Numbered from the stretch's first letter, positions 1 to 8,519 are shown. The stretch: 64,000 nucleotides of DNA from Pseudoclavibacter sp. RFBB5 (GCF_002931555.1 NZ_PSTZ01000011.1:1-64000), one strand, 5' to 3'. The notes: a model not told the origin generated them from the letters alone. Program-made: numbers and translations.

Positions 1-2
1 AC

Positions 3-86
3 ACCCGCGAGAAAGCCGTCACCAGCCGCTGGCTCGACCCCGCCAAGCACGGCGGCATCAACCTCGGCTTCCCCGAGAACGACTGA
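3..86 (+). CDS. mmsA: C-terminal end of CoA-acylating (methyl)malonate-semialdehyde dehydrogenase (partial)
   Basis: Only the last 27 codons are in the window, in the frame starting at base 3. The tail contains SRWLDP and GGINLGFP, which match the conserved C-terminus of MmsA-type aldehyde dehydrogenases. These cytoplasmic enzymes convert (methyl)malonate semialdehyde to propionyl-CoA or acetyl-CoA with NAD+ and CoA. The catalytic domain lies outside the window. The class III aminotransferase at 2708 and the PucR-type regulator beside it fit a beta-amino-acid degradation locus in which the aminotransferase supplies the semialdehyde; that link is inference. The call rests on a short but distinctive tail. 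Confidence 0.6.
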   Translation, partial: TREKAVTSRWLDPAKHGGINLGFPEND

Positions 87-120
87 GCAGCCCAGAACGG
101 CTGAGCCCCGTTCACGACAG

Positions 121-318
121 GCCGGGACAGACCTCGGGCTTGCACATCCGTTTCCAGAGATCCGGATGCGCAAGCCCGAAGTCTGTGACTGCGTGCGTGC
201 GTACGCCGGGACAGACCTCGGGATTGTGCGTCCCTCGCAAGCAATCCGGATGCGCAAGCCCGAGGTCTGCGACTGCGCGCGTGTGCAAGCCCGGGGTCTG
301 TGACTGCGTGCATGCGCA
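121..318. repeat. Tandem imperfect hairpin repeats downstream of mmsA
   Basis: Two copies of a unit of about 80 bases (starting at 121 and 205) and a third partial copy (from about 283) follow the mmsA stop codon. In copy 1, bases 129-150 are complementary to 163-184 with 2 mismatches over a 12-base loop. In copy 2, 213-234 pairs with 247-268 with 4 mismatches. The core word is GACCTCGGGCTTGC and its complement. The position suggests transcription termination or mRNA 3'-end protection for mmsA. No U-tract follows. The 283 bases between mmsA and the next gene hold nothing else I can recognise. Confidence 0.6.
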
Positions 319-369
319 TCCCCGGGCCTGCCGGAGCCTGGGCGTCTTCCGAGGCGAGCAGGTGAGGAT

Positions 370-855
370 GTGCCAGTGCGCATCCTCCTGAAGCTCGAGC
401 TCGACTGCCCAACCGAACTGCTCGCCGACGCTCTCCAGCGGCCGGAAGCCTTCCGCGCAGTGGCGGGCCCCCTCGCGGAAGTGCGCTCGCTCGAACCTGG
501 CGGCTTCCCCGAGCGTTGGTCACCCGACAGCCCGCACCGCGTCGAGATCCGCCTGCTCGGCGTGGTCCCGCTGGGCACGCAGGTCATCGACGGCCAGTAC
601 CGCGACCTGGGAGACGGGATGCACGAGCTCCGCGACCGCGGGTACCCGGAATCCGGGCTCATGGCCGTCATGACCACCTTCGATCACCGGATGGTCGTCT
701 CGCCGCTGCCCGGCGGCCGCACGCTCTACCGCGATCAGCTGAAGATGGGCGCCGGCCTCCTGACCCCGTTCGTGTGGCTCGGCATGTGGGCCTTCTGGCA
801 GAAGCGCGCCCTCAGCATGCGGCAGCTCGCGGCGAAGCTCCGCGACGAGCACTGA
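370..855 (+). CDS. SRPBCC-like protein of unknown function
   Basis: This 161-residue protein has the length and mixed beta/alpha make-up of START/Bet v1-like (SRPBCC) ligand-binding proteins, with a long C-terminal helix (about residues 135-160). I see no catalytic motif. A short hydrophobic stretch near residues 128-142 (LLTPFVWLGMWAFW) may be part of the ligand cavity or a membrane contact. The start is GTG at 370, with GAGCAGGTGAGG just upstream as ribosome binding site. It lies between mmsA and the convergent PucR-type regulator. No substrate can be named; the fold assignment is a judgement from sequence character. Confidence 0.5.
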   Translation: MPVRILLKLELDCPTELLADALQRPEAFRAVAGPLAEVRSLEPGGFPERWSPDSPHRVEIRLLGVVPLGTQVIDGQYRDLGDGMHELRDRGYPESGLMAVMTTFDHRMVVSPLPGGRTLYRDQLKMGAGLLTPFVWLGMWAFWQKRALSMRQLAAKLRDEH

Positions 856-940
856 CGGCCCGGCGCGGGCCGCCAGCCGAATCACGTCACGGCCGAGCCG
901 AGTCTCAGGCCGCGTCGCGCCGCGGCCAAGCAGCCGCAGC

Positions 941-2599
941 TCAGGCGTCGTCGAGGAGCCGCATCGCCGACCAGACCTCGGCACGCCCGGCGAAGGTCTG
1001 CAGGTCGATGCCGAGCAGCTGCTCGGCGGTCGTGACGCGGCTGCGCAGTGTGTGCCGGTGGATGCCAAGCGACTTCGCGACCGGGTCCCACGCACAGTTC
1101 CCCTCGGTCCACGCGGCGAGCGTGTCCAGGAGGAGTCGACCCTGTTCTCCGTGCTCGAGCAGGGGCTGCAGCACACGGCGTGCGGTGACGCGGCCGTCGG
1201 CGGCCTCGAGTGCACCGAGCATGCCGGTTGTCGCGAGGTCCTCGAAGCGCACCGAGGGCCGGCTCGGTGTGCTGCGTTCCGCCGCCTTGCGCGCCTCCGC
1301 GAGCAGCCGAGGCAGCTCGGCCCAGTCACCCGGTGCGGATGCTCCCGCCGAGAAGCCAGCGTCGGCGAGGGCCTCGACGAGAGTGGCCCCGCCGCCAGCG
1401 GGGACGATCGCGATGAGCTCCTGCTCCCTCGCCGCGAAGAACAGGGGCTCGCCGCCAGACCCGGCAAGTCGCTCGAGTCGGTCCAGCAGCGCCTGGCCGG
1501 GTTCCCCGCCCCTCGCCTGCACGACGCGGACGGGAGCCGCAGGCAGCTCGCCCCAGACAGTCTCCGCGGTGCGCCTCGCCACCTCCATCTCGCCAGCGAG
1601 CAGCAGCTCGAGCAGGCCGACGCGGAGATGCCCGCGCGCTGCGTCGAGCTCCCGATTCTGTTCGAGCGCAATCGACGCGTGGCCGATGGCGCTCGCCACC
1701 AGATCATTGCCGGCGAGGTCGAGCGGCGCCCGGCCGCCGACGGCGAGCACCCCGCGCAGCTGCCCGTGCTGGCCGACCGTCTGCAGCGTCACGTCGCCGC
1801 TGTCACCGTGCAGACGCGCGCCCGATCGACCCCCGCGAGCGAGGAGGCTCTGCACCATCCGCTCCACCTCGGGCGCCTCGCTCTCGGGCACGCGGATGCG
1901 CGTCGGCGCATCCACACGAAGCCCCGTCGAGTCGTAGAGCGCGACCCAGCTCTCCAGCTGCCGTTCGAGCTCGACCAGGATCGCACCGAGCCCGCCGGGC
2001 CTGAGCGCCGCTCGTGCAAGCTTTCGCTGCGCCTGCAGGGACCATTCGAGGCGAGCCCGCTGCTCCAGGGCTCGCTGGTCGGCGAGGTAGCGGATGATGC
2101 CGATGAACGGGGTCCGCTCGGTCACCTCGACCAGCGTCAGGCCGTGACGCGTGCACGCGGTGACGAGGTCGGCGGGCACCTCCGCGTGGATGACCTCCGT
2201 CGCGAAGCCGAGCGCAGCGACGTCCGCTGCGCGAAGCCTCGCCACGTAGGCGTCGAAGAAGCCTTCACTCGCGAGCGCCTGGAACCGCACGGTGGCCGTC
2301 GCCGACACGGGTGAGCGCAGGATCGGTGAGCGCGAGACCGGTGCGCGGGAGATCGCGGCGGACGTGCCCACCGCCGCATCAAGGCCGGACGCTTCCGGGT
2401 CTTCCGGGGCTTCGGCTACGGCGAACTGCATTCCGTCGGTCAGGAGGAGCTGGCCCGCCTCGAGCCACGGCGTGGGGTCGACCAGGTCGGAGCTGTGCGC
2501 CCAGACGACCGCGCGTTCGAGGGCACTGTCGTCTGCGGCGTGCAGCACCCGCAGCTTGAACTCCGTCTCTTCGACGAGTTCGCGCAGCGAGACACTCAT
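941..2599 (-). CDS. PucR family transcriptional regulator
   Basis: The protein has 552 residues when started at ATG 2599; the open frame runs upstream to 2782 but the extension has no family character. The N-terminal third (MSVSLRELVEE, then a segment on exceeding a threshold, TPWLEAGQLLLTDG) is a PucR-type sensor domain. The middle part resembles the GGDEF-like region of this family. The C-terminal 70 residues (GNCAWDPVAKSLGIHRHTLR) form the PucR C-terminal helix-turn-helix. Such regulators control purine, GABA, beta-alanine or other nitrogen catabolism. It is divergent from the aminotransferase at 2708 across 108 bases, so that gene is the probable target. Confidence 0.9.
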   Translation of the reverse strand: MSVSLRELVEETEFKLRVLHAADDSALERAVVWAHSSDLVDPTPWLEAGQLLLTDGMQFAVAEAPEDPEASGLDAAVGTSAAISRAPVSRSPILRSPVSATATVRFQALASEGFFDAYVARLRAADVAALGFATEVIHAEVPADLVTACTRHGLTLVEVTERTPFIGIIRYLADQRALEQRARLEWSLQAQRKLARAALRPGGLGAILVELERQLESWVALYDSTGLRVDAPTRIRVPESEAPEVERMVQSLLARGGRSGARLHGDSGDVTLQTVGQHGQLRGVLAVGGRAPLDLAGNDLVASAIGHASIALEQNRELDAARGHLRVGLLELLLAGEMEVARRTAETVWGELPAAPVRVVQARGGEPGQALLDRLERLAGSGGEPLFFAAREQELIAIVPAGGGATLVEALADAGFSAGASAPGDWAELPRLLAEARKAAERSTPSRPSVRFEDLATTGMLGALEAADGRVTARRVLQPLLEHGEQGRLLLDTLAAWTEGNCAWDPVAKSLGIHRHTLRSRVTTAEQLLGIDLQTFAGRAEVWSAMRLLDDA

Positions 2600-2707
2600 G
2601 ACAGGCCCCACCCTGTCGGGGGTGCGTGACGCTTTTGTCGAGTCATGGCACCCATTCTCGCCGATTTGTTCACCTGCTCCGCGCATCCGCGGCCGCAGAG
2701 TTGACGC

Positions 2708-4027
2708 ATGACCGCCCCAACCGTGAGCCGTGCCGCCAGCAACACCGACGTTCGTGACCGCGACCTCGCGTCCGTGTTCCATTCATGGTCTGCCCAGGGC
2801 AAGATCTCCCCGCTCCCCATTGCCCGGGGCGAGGGCGCCAAGCTCTGGGACCACGACGGCAACGAGTACCTCGACTTCTCGAGCCAGCTCGTGAACGTCA
2901 CGATCGGCTACCAGCACCCGAAGGTCATCGCCGCCATTCAGGAGCAGGCCGCGCAGCTCATCCCGATCGCCCCCGCGCACGCCAACGAGACCAGGGCGAG
3001 GGCCGCGGAGCTCATCCTGTCGCACGCCCCGGAAGGCTTCTCGAAGGTGTTCTTCACGAACGGCGGAGCGGATGCGATCGAGAACGCGATCCGCTTGGCC
3101 CGCCTCTCGACCGGGCGTGACAAGGTCGTCTCCCTGTACCGCAGCTACCACGGCAACACGGGCGCGGCGATCGTCGCGACGGGTGACTGGCGGCGCATCC
3201 CCAACGAGTATGCAACCGGGCACGTGCACGCCTTCGGGCCGTACCTGTACCGCTCGGAGTTCTGGGCTGAGACGCCCGAGCAGGAGAGCGAACGCGCGCT
3301 GCACCACCTCGAGCGCGTCGTCCAGGCCGAAGGGCCCGCCTCGGTCGCCGCCATCCTGATCGAGAGCATCCCGGGCACGGCCGGCGTGCTCATGCCGCCG
3401 CCCGGCTACCTAGCGGGTGTGCGCGAGATCTGCGACCGCTACGGCGTGCGCCTCATCCTCGACGAGGTCATGGCCGGATTCGGGCGCACCGGGGAGTGGT
3501 TCGCGTTCGACGCCTTCGACGTGCGCCCCGACCTCATCACCTTCGCGAAGGGCGTCAACTCCGGATACGTGCCCGTCGGCGGGGTTGTCATCTCCGAGGA
3601 GATCGCGGCCCAGTTCGACGAGCAGGTCTTCCCCGGCGGTCTCACCTACTCGGGGCATCCGCTCGCCGCCGCCTCGATCGTCGCGACGCTCGAGACCATG
3701 GCAGAGGAGGGCATCGTCGAGAACGCGGCCCGCCTCGGCCGTGACGTCATCGGGCCAGCCCTGCACGAGCTCGCGGCCCGCCACGAGGTGGTGGGGGAAG
3801 TGCGCGGCAAGGGCGTCTTCTGGGCGATCGAGCTCGTGAGCGACCCCGTGACCCGGTCGCCGCTCGCCGCCGCCGACATGGCCACCATCAAGTCGCAGCT
3901 CGTCGCGCGCGGCCTGCTGCCCTTCGTCGCCGACAACCGCATCCACGTCGTGCCACCCGCCGTCATCGCCGACGCGGATGCACGCCGTGGCATCGCGATC
4001 ATCGACGAGGTGCTCGTGGGCTTCTAG
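2708..4027 (+). CDS. Class III aminotransferase, beta-alanine/omega-amino acid type
   Basis: This 439-residue pyridoxal-phosphate enzyme belongs to aminotransferase class III (fold type I). The cofactor lysine is Lys281 in DLITFAKGVNSGY, the Asp that pairs with the pyridine nitrogen is in DEVMAGFGR (Asp252), and FTNGGADAIENAIR (116-129) is the phosphate-binding region. Length is normal. Omega-amino acids such as beta-alanine, taurine or 4-aminobutyrate are typical donors, giving a semialdehyde. MmsA upstream could oxidise malonate semialdehyde, which makes beta-alanine the preferred guess. The divergent PucR gene suggests induction by substrate or nitrogen status. Exact specificity cannot be read from sequence. 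Confidence 0.85.
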   Translation: MTAPTVSRAASNTDVRDRDLASVFHSWSAQGKISPLPIARGEGAKLWDHDGNEYLDFSSQLVNVTIGYQHPKVIAAIQEQAAQLIPIAPAHANETRARAAELILSHAPEGFSKVFFTNGGADAIENAIRLARLSTGRDKVVSLYRSYHGNTGAAIVATGDWRRIPNEYATGHVHAFGPYLYRSEFWAETPEQESERALHHLERVVQAEGPASVAAILIESIPGTAGVLMPPPGYLAGVREICDRYGVRLILDEVMAGFGRTGEWFAFDAFDVRPDLITFAKGVNSGYVPVGGVVISEEIAAQFDEQVFPGGLTYSGHPLAAASIVATLETMAEEGIVENAARLGRDVIGPALHELAARHEVVGEVRGKGVFWAIELVSDPVTRSPLAAADMATIKSQLVARGLLPFVADNRIHVVPPAVIADADARRGIAIIDEVLVGF

Positions 4028-4068
4028 GCGCCCGCAAAGGTTCGCGTGCGTCGGCCGCGGGACGCGCG

Positions 4069-4635
4069 CTACTTGCCCTTGGGCGTCGGGATGAGCGCGA
4101 TCAGCGTCGTGATGCCGCCGATGGCAAGCCCGGTCTTGGTGTGCGCGGCAGTCACTCCTCGTTCGGCGCGGCGCTCGCCGAACCGATAGATCCCACGCTC
4201 GGCGGCCGCGATTCCGACGACGGTCGCGAGCGCACCCGCGACGCCGACTCCGCTGAGGGCTGCCCGCCTCGCCGGGGTGAGCGAGAGCCAGAACGCGGAG
4301 AAGCTGTTCTCCGTCGAGCCAGTGCCGCCCTCGTCACGGGATCCCTCGGCTGGATGCGGCGCGTCGTTCTCGTCGCGCGGGCCGCCGATGAGCTCGCCGG
4401 GTGCCTGCGCCGCCGGCTGCACGAGCAGATCCGAGTCTTCGAGGGCTCCCTGCTTCGCGTCGCGGTACTCGAGAACCGCCAGCCCGGTGATGCCGAGCGT
4501 GATCGCGGTCTTCAGGACGCCGCGAGCCGCCTTCGAGGGGATGAAGTCGGGGGTGGCGTAGTAGGCGGCGGTCAGCAGCCCCTGCCCGGTCGAGAGGATC
4601 GCGCGCTTGCCGAAGGCCTTGCTCTGGGAAGTCAT
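4069..4635 (-). CDS. Hypothetical membrane-associated protein
   Basis: This 188-residue protein has no family I recognise. It shows hydrophobic segments at about residues 39-57 (VLKTAITLGITGLAVLEY), 125-145 and 168-183, and an acidic, low-complexity middle (about 60-110) rich in Glu, Asp, Gly and Pro. The C-terminus is basic (TPKGK). The pattern suggests a small membrane protein with a disordered loop. It converges with the aminotransferase gene (41-base gap). The terminator-like hairpin at 4751-4822 lies between it and the FMN reductase gene, so it is probably its own transcription unit. No function is proposed. Confidence 0.6.
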   Translation of the reverse strand: MTSQSKAFGKRAILSTGQGLLTAAYYATPDFIPSKAARGVLKTAITLGITGLAVLEYRDAKQGALEDSDLLVQPAAQAPGELIGGPRDENDAPHPAEGSRDEGGTGSTENSFSAFWLSLTPARRAALSGVGVAGALATVVGIAAAERGIYRFGERRAERGVTAAHTKTGLAIGGITTLIALIPTPKGK

Positions 4636-4750
4636 GAGGAGCAGTCTCGCGAGTGCACCTGACCAGACCCTCCGCGTCGGCCCGTCGGCGCTTCATCCGC
4701 CGCAGCCGCTGCGCATCCAATGACGGCGCAGCCACCGGCCGCACAGCCAC

Positions 4751-4822
4751 CGACTCGGGATGGCGAAGTCACTTCGCCTCGGAGAACTTTCCTCAACGAA
4801 GTGACGTTGCCATCCCGAGTCG
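4751..4822 (-). terminator. Long inverted repeat after the FMN reductase gene
   Basis: Bases 4751-4776 pair with 4797-4822 over 26 positions with 2 mismatches and a 20-base loop. It begins 8 bases past the FMN reductase stop (minus strand), so it probably terminates or protects that transcript. No U-tract follows, as is common in this GC class. Confidence 0.7.
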
Positions 4823-4829
4823 AGTGAGG

Positions 4830-5507
4830 CTAGCTCGCGCCGCCGCCTGCGGCCATGCGCATGAGGTCGGAGCCCAGCTCGATGCCCAGCTCGGTTCCAC
4901 CCGCGCTGCCGAGCTCGTGCTGGTAGCCGCCCCAGTTGTCGCCGCGGATCGTCTGCTCGACGCCGGCTTCCATGAGGGCAAGCAGTTCGACGGATGCGCG
5001 TTCGATGCGGGATCCGAGGCCCGTGTCCTGCCAGTCCTCGGTGGAGGCGAACAGCGACGTCGGCACGGTCATGGTGCGCAGGTAGGCGAACATGGACCGC
5101 ATCTGCTCGTCGACGACCAGCGCGTGGCGCGCGGTGCCCGCCGTCGCGGCGAGGACGACCGGCTTCGCGATGAGGAGATCGTTGTCGAGCGTCTGGAAGA
5201 ACGAGGTGAAGAGTCCGCTGGGCCCGGCCTTGTAGACGGGCGCGGCGGCGATGATGCCGTCGGCGTCGCGAAGCGCGCTGATGGCACGCTCGAATTGCGG
5301 GCCGAAGCTCTGCGAGCCGAGGGCGGCTGGGAGTTCGGGGAGGAGCATCCGCAGATCGATGTGCGTCGATACAACATCGCGTCCGCGAGTGGATGCGAGC
5401 TTCGCGACGCCGCGCTCGATGCGGTCGGCGAGCAGCTTCGTCGATGACGGGTCGCTGATGCCGGCGTTGACGACGACGAGCCGGTAGGCGCCTTGTGCGT
5501 TGGTCAT
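4830..5507 (-). CDS. NAD(P)H-dependent FMN reductase, CE1759 type
   Basis: The protein has 225 residues from ATG 5507 and belongs to the flavodoxin-like NADPH-dependent FMN reductase family. It shows an N-terminal strand and phosphate loop (RLVVVNAGISDPSSTKLLAD), the ADGIIAAAPVYKAGPSGL segment that contacts flavin, and a third strand with PVVLAATAGTARHAL. It lies 102 bases downstream of a luciferase-like monooxygenase, in the known CE1758/CE1759 pairing, where the reductase supplies reduced FMN to the oxygenase. A 20-bp hairpin (5552-5596) separates the two and could set their expression ratio. An upstream in-frame extension to 5600 looks unlike coding sequence. Confidence 0.85.
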   Translation of the reverse strand: MTNAQGAYRLVVVNAGISDPSSTKLLADRIERGVAKLASTRGRDVVSTHIDLRMLLPELPAALGSQSFGPQFERAISALRDADGIIAAAPVYKAGPSGLFTSFFQTLDNDLLIAKPVVLAATAGTARHALVVDEQMRSMFAYLRTMTVPTSLFASTEDWQDTGLGSRIERASVELLALMEAGVEQTIRGDNWGGYQHELGSAGGTELGIELGSDLMRMAAGGGAS

Positions 5508-5551
5508 GAGAGTCCTTCCGAACATGTTCGAGCCAAGAGGGTGCTGGGCGG

Positions 5552-5596
5552 GCGGATGCGCGCGGCCGGCCGACGGGGCCGGCCCCGCGCATCCGC
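5552..5596 (-). terminator. Intergenic hairpin between monooxygenase and FMN reductase
   Basis: Bases 5552-5562 plus 5564-5571 pair with 5577-5584 plus 5586-5596, giving about 19 GC-rich pairs around a 5-base loop. It sits between two co-directional genes that should work together, so it may be a partial terminator or an mRNA processing/stability element. Confidence 0.6.
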
Positions 5597-5609
5597 TCAA
5601 CGGCGGGAG

Positions 5610-6776
5610 CTACGCGACGAGCGCAGTGTCCTGGTAGGGCGAGGAGCCCGTGACGTTGTCGCCGCGGTTCTCGTTGGGGCGCGGCTGACGCGGGGCGGCG
5701 TCGCCGTACTTGGCGAGGACGAGCGACTCGTGGGTGGGGGCGTCCGGCACCTCGGCGGGGCGGAGCGCCTCGAGTTCGCGACGCAGGACGGGCACGACTT
5801 CGGAGCCGAGCAGCTCGAGCTGGTCGAGCACCATGCCGAGGGGCAGACCGGCGTGGTCCATGAGGAACAGCTGACGCTGGTAGTCGCCGAAGTGCTCGCG
5901 GAAGGTCAGGGTCTTGTCGATGACTTCCTGCGGGCTGCCGACGGAGAGCGGCGTCTGCTGCATGAAGTCCTCCATGCGCGGGCCGTGGCCGTAGACGGGC
6001 GCCTCGTTGAAGTAGGGGCGGAACTGGTCCTTCGCGTCCTGCGAGTTCTTGGCGATGAACGCCTGCCCGCCGAGGCCGACGATCGCCTGCGACGCCTTGC
6101 CGTGGCCGTAGTGCTCGTAGCGCTGGCGGTAGAAGTCGATGAGGCGCATGTAGTGCTCCTTCGGCCAGAAGATGTTGTTCGCGAAGAACCCGTCGCCGTA
6201 GAACGCGGCCTGCTCGGCGATCTCCGGGGTGCGGATGGAGCCGTGCCAGACGAAGGGTGCCACGTCGTCGAGGGGGCGGGGCGTGGAGGTGAAGCCCTGC
6301 AGGGGTGTGCGGAACTTGCCTTCCCAGTCGACGACGTCCTCACGCCAGAGGCGGTGGAGCAGGTTGTAGTTCTCGAGGGCGAGGGGCAGGCCGGAGCGGA
6401 TGTCCTTGCCGAACCACGGGTAGACGGGGGCGGTGTTGCCGCGGCCGAGCATGAGGTCCATACGGCCCTTGGAGAGGTGCTGGAGCATCGCGTACTCCTC
6501 CGCGATGCGCACGGGGTCGTTGGTCGTGATGAGGGTGGTCGACGTGGAGACCCGGAGCGTCTTGGTAAGGGCCGCGATGTGCGAGAGGAGCACGGCGGGC
6601 GATGAGGAGAAGAAGGGCGGGTTGTGGTGCTCGCCGATCGCGAAGACGTCGAGGCCGACCTCTTCGGTCTTCTGGGCGATCTTGACGATCGCGTCGATGC
6701 GCTCGGCCTCGCTCGGCGTCTCGCCGGTGACCGGGTTGCGTGTGATGTCGCTGACGGAGAAGATTCCGAACTGCAT
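5610..6776 (-). CDS. FMN-dependent luciferase-like monooxygenase, CE1758 type
   Basis: The protein has 388 residues from ATG 6776 (MQFGIFSVSD), a start supported by family-like N-terminal sequence. It is a bacterial luciferase-like TIM barrel: GEHHNPPF near residue 50, then a segment on binding-site strands with STSTTLITTNDPVR and the GRMDLMLGRGN motif near residue 105. Such enzymes use reduced FMN and O2 to oxygenate a small organic substrate in the cytoplasm. The FMN reductase gene just downstream is its expected partner. A 12-bp palindrome lies 71 bases upstream of the start. The substrate is unknown; CE1758-type proteins lack an assigned one as far as I know. Confidence 0.88.
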   Translation of the reverse strand: MQFGIFSVSDITRNPVTGETPSEAERIDAIVKIAQKTEEVGLDVFAIGEHHNPPFFSSSPAVLLSHIAALTKTLRVSTSTTLITTNDPVRIAEEYAMLQHLSKGRMDLMLGRGNTAPVYPWFGKDIRSGLPLALENYNLLHRLWREDVVDWEGKFRTPLQGFTSTPRPLDDVAPFVWHGSIRTPEIAEQAAFYGDGFFANNIFWPKEHYMRLIDFYRQRYEHYGHGKASQAIVGLGGQAFIAKNSQDAKDQFRPYFNEAPVYGHGPRMEDFMQQTPLSVGSPQEVIDKTLTFREHFGDYQRQLFLMDHAGLPLGMVLDQLELLGSEVVPVLRRELEALRPAEVPDAPTHESLVLAKYGDAAPRQPRPNENRGDNVTGSSPYQDTALVA

Positions 6777-6847
6777 GATCAGCCCTTTCGTTGTTGGTGC
6801 ATGGGGCTGGTAGGTCCGGAAGGGGCTGGATCCTGAGTCCCAACTCC

Positions 6848-6859
6848 ATGCATATGCAT
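6848..6859. promoter_or_regulatory. Palindrome upstream of the monooxygenase gene
   Basis: ATGCATATGCAT is a perfect 12-bp palindrome between the gluconokinase stop and the monooxygenase start, in an otherwise GC-rich spacer. It may be an operator for the monooxygenase/reductase pair. No regulator gene is adjacent. Confidence 0.4.
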
Positions 6860-6879
6860 ACAACGTGGTGCGAGCGGAA

Positions 6880-7446
6880 CTATTCCCGGACCTCCAGAAA
6901 GGCCATGACTCGGTCCACGATCACTGGAGGAGCATCGTCGACGTCGACCACGACCCCCGCCTCCCAGGCGGCGAGCGGTTCGAGCACCTCGAACTGGCTG
7001 TCGAGGAGGGTCGTCGGCATGTACTCGTGCTGACGAGTCGCGAGGCGGGAGGCCACGAGGTCACGCTGGCCGGCGAGGTGGACGAACTGCAGCTCGGGCA
7101 CGCTCGAGCGCAGCAGCTCCCGGTACCAGCGCTTGAGTGCCGAGCACGCGACGATCGTCGTCCGACCCTCCGCCGCGTTGGCGGCGATCGTCGCACCGAC
7201 GACCTTGAGCCACGGCACCCGGTCCTCGTCCTCGAGCGGCGTCCCGGCCGCCATCTTCGTCTTGTTGGCGACCGGGTGCAGGTCGTCGCTGTCGATGAAG
7301 GCCACGCCGAGCCGCTGCGCGAGCGCCGAACCGATCGTCGTCTTGCCCGTGCCCTGCACACCCATGACGATCATGGGCGGGTGGGTGAGGGCGGGATGCC
7401 CGGCTGCGGTTGCGCGCGCCCGCTGTTCGGCCTGGTCAGAGCTCAC
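6880..7446 (-). CDS. gntK: Gluconokinase
   Basis: The protein has 188 residues from GTG 7446, overlapping the stop of the upstream dehydrogenase by 4 bases (GTGA). It is a P-loop kinase with MGVQGTGKTTIGSALA (residues 28-43), DSDDLHP for substrate binding, GTPLEDEDRVPWL and CSALKRWYRELLR, all hallmarks of GntK. It phosphorylates gluconate to 6-phosphogluconate with ATP, feeding the pentose phosphate pathway. It is the last gene of a five-gene operon read from 11515 down to 6880. The family is well defined, so confidence is high. Confidence 0.93.
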   Translation of the reverse strand: MSSDQAEQRARATAAGHPALTHPPMIVMGVQGTGKTTIGSALAQRLGVAFIDSDDLHPVANKTKMAAGTPLEDEDRVPWLKVVGATIAANAAEGRTTIVACSALKRWYRELLRSSVPELQFVHLAGQRDLVASRLATRQHEYMPTTLLDSQFEVLEPLAAWEAGVVVDVDDAPPVIVDRVMAFLEVRE

Positions 7447-8519
7447 GAGGCACCCCTTTCTTCTGGTGATCCATCGTCCTCGGGGTCGAAGGAGAGCAGC
7501 ACCTTCGACGAGCGGGATGCATCGCCGGCGACGGCGAACGCGTCGAGCGCCTGCTCGACGGGGAACTCGTGGGTGAGCACTGCATCCACGACGAGCGATC
7601 CGTCGGCGAGGGCGTCGATGACGGCGTCGATCTCGTCGGCGAAGCGGAACGAGCCGACGAGGGTCAGCTCGCGGGTGATCGCGAGAGAGAGGAGTGCTGG
7701 CACCTCGCCGCTGCGCTGCAGGCCGAGCAGGACGACACGCCCACCCCGCCCCGCGCCGCGGATGGCGCTCGCGAGCCCGGGCACGGTGCCGGACGATTCG
7801 ATGACGACGTCGGCGTGCACTGCGGCGATCGCGTCGGCATCGCGCGCGTCGACGACGCGGCTGGCGCCGAGCTCGGTCGCGACGGCGAGCGGCAGCTCGT
7901 GGAGGTCGCTCGCGATGATCTCGCCCGCGCCCTGGTGCTTCAGCACGGCGACCACGAGCGCCCCGATCGGGCCGGCGCCGATGACGAGCACCCGCTTGCC
8001 CCGGACCTCGCCGGCCTGCCCGACGCCATGCCACGCGACAGCGGCTGGCTCTGCGAGCGACGCCAGCTTGAGGTCGAGCCGGTCCGGCAGCACGCGGAGC
8101 ATGCGTGCCGGGAGGGCGACTCGGCGGGCAAAGGCCCCCTGCGTGTGCGGGATGCGCGCGGCCGAGCCGAGGTAGGTGCCGGCCGGCGAGAGGTTTGGAC
8201 GGTCGGCCGGGAAGGGCGTCTCTCCGTCGTCGCCGGGCGTGGCCGGGTGGACCGCCACGCGCTGTCCGACGGAGGGGCCGCTGCCGTCGGCGGCGGCGTG
8301 GAGGACGGTGCCGACGATCTCGTGGCCGAGGACCAGCGGGTCGCGGAGGATGGACTCGCCGGCAGCACCGTGCATCCAGTAGTGCAGGTCGGATCCGCAG
8401 ACGCCGCCGTAGGCGATCGCGACGACCGCCTCGTCAGCGCCCGGCGTGGGCTCGGGCAGCGCGTCGAGCCGCAGGTCGCCCTTGCCGTGGGCGACGACTG
8501 CGAGGTTCTCCTGGGTCAC
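7443..8519 (-). CDS. idnD: L-idonate 5-dehydrogenase-like zinc alcohol dehydrogenase
   Basis: This medium-chain dehydrogenase has 358 residues from GTG 8519, chosen because GGGAGG lies 6 bases before it; the GTG at 8525 abuts the ribosome site. Catalytic zinc ligands Cys41 (GGVCGSD) and His66-Glu67 (GHEIVG) are present, as is the NAD(P)-binding GAGPIG motif. The usual four-cysteine structural zinc lobe is missing: the equivalent region reads PNLSPAGTYLG. IdnD oxidises L-idonate to 5-ketogluconate. Neighbouring gluconate 5-dehydrogenase-like and gluconokinase genes strongly support this assignment. Confidence 0.85.
   Translation of the reverse strand: MTQENLAVVAHGKGDLRLDALPEPTPGADEAVVAIAYGGVCGSDLHYWMHGAAGESILRDPLVLGHEIVGTVLHAAADGSGPSVGQRVAVHPATPGDDGETPFPADRPNLSPAGTYLGSAARIPHTQGAFARRVALPARMLRVLPDRLDLKLASLAEPAAVAWHGVGQAGEVRGKRVLVIGAGPIGALVVAVLKHQGAGEIIASDLHELPLAVATELGASRVVDARDADAIAAVHADVVIESSGTVPGLASAIRGAGRGGRVVLLGLQRSGEVPALLSLAITRELTLVGSFRFADEIDAVIDALADGSLVVDAVLTHEFPVEQALDAFAVAGDASRSSKVLLSFDPEDDGSPEERGAS

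Noticed and set aside
2600-2782. Longer PucR start at 2782
   Set aside because: The added 61 residues overlap the divergent aminotransferase start and lack family features; ATG 2599 gives the standard N-terminus.
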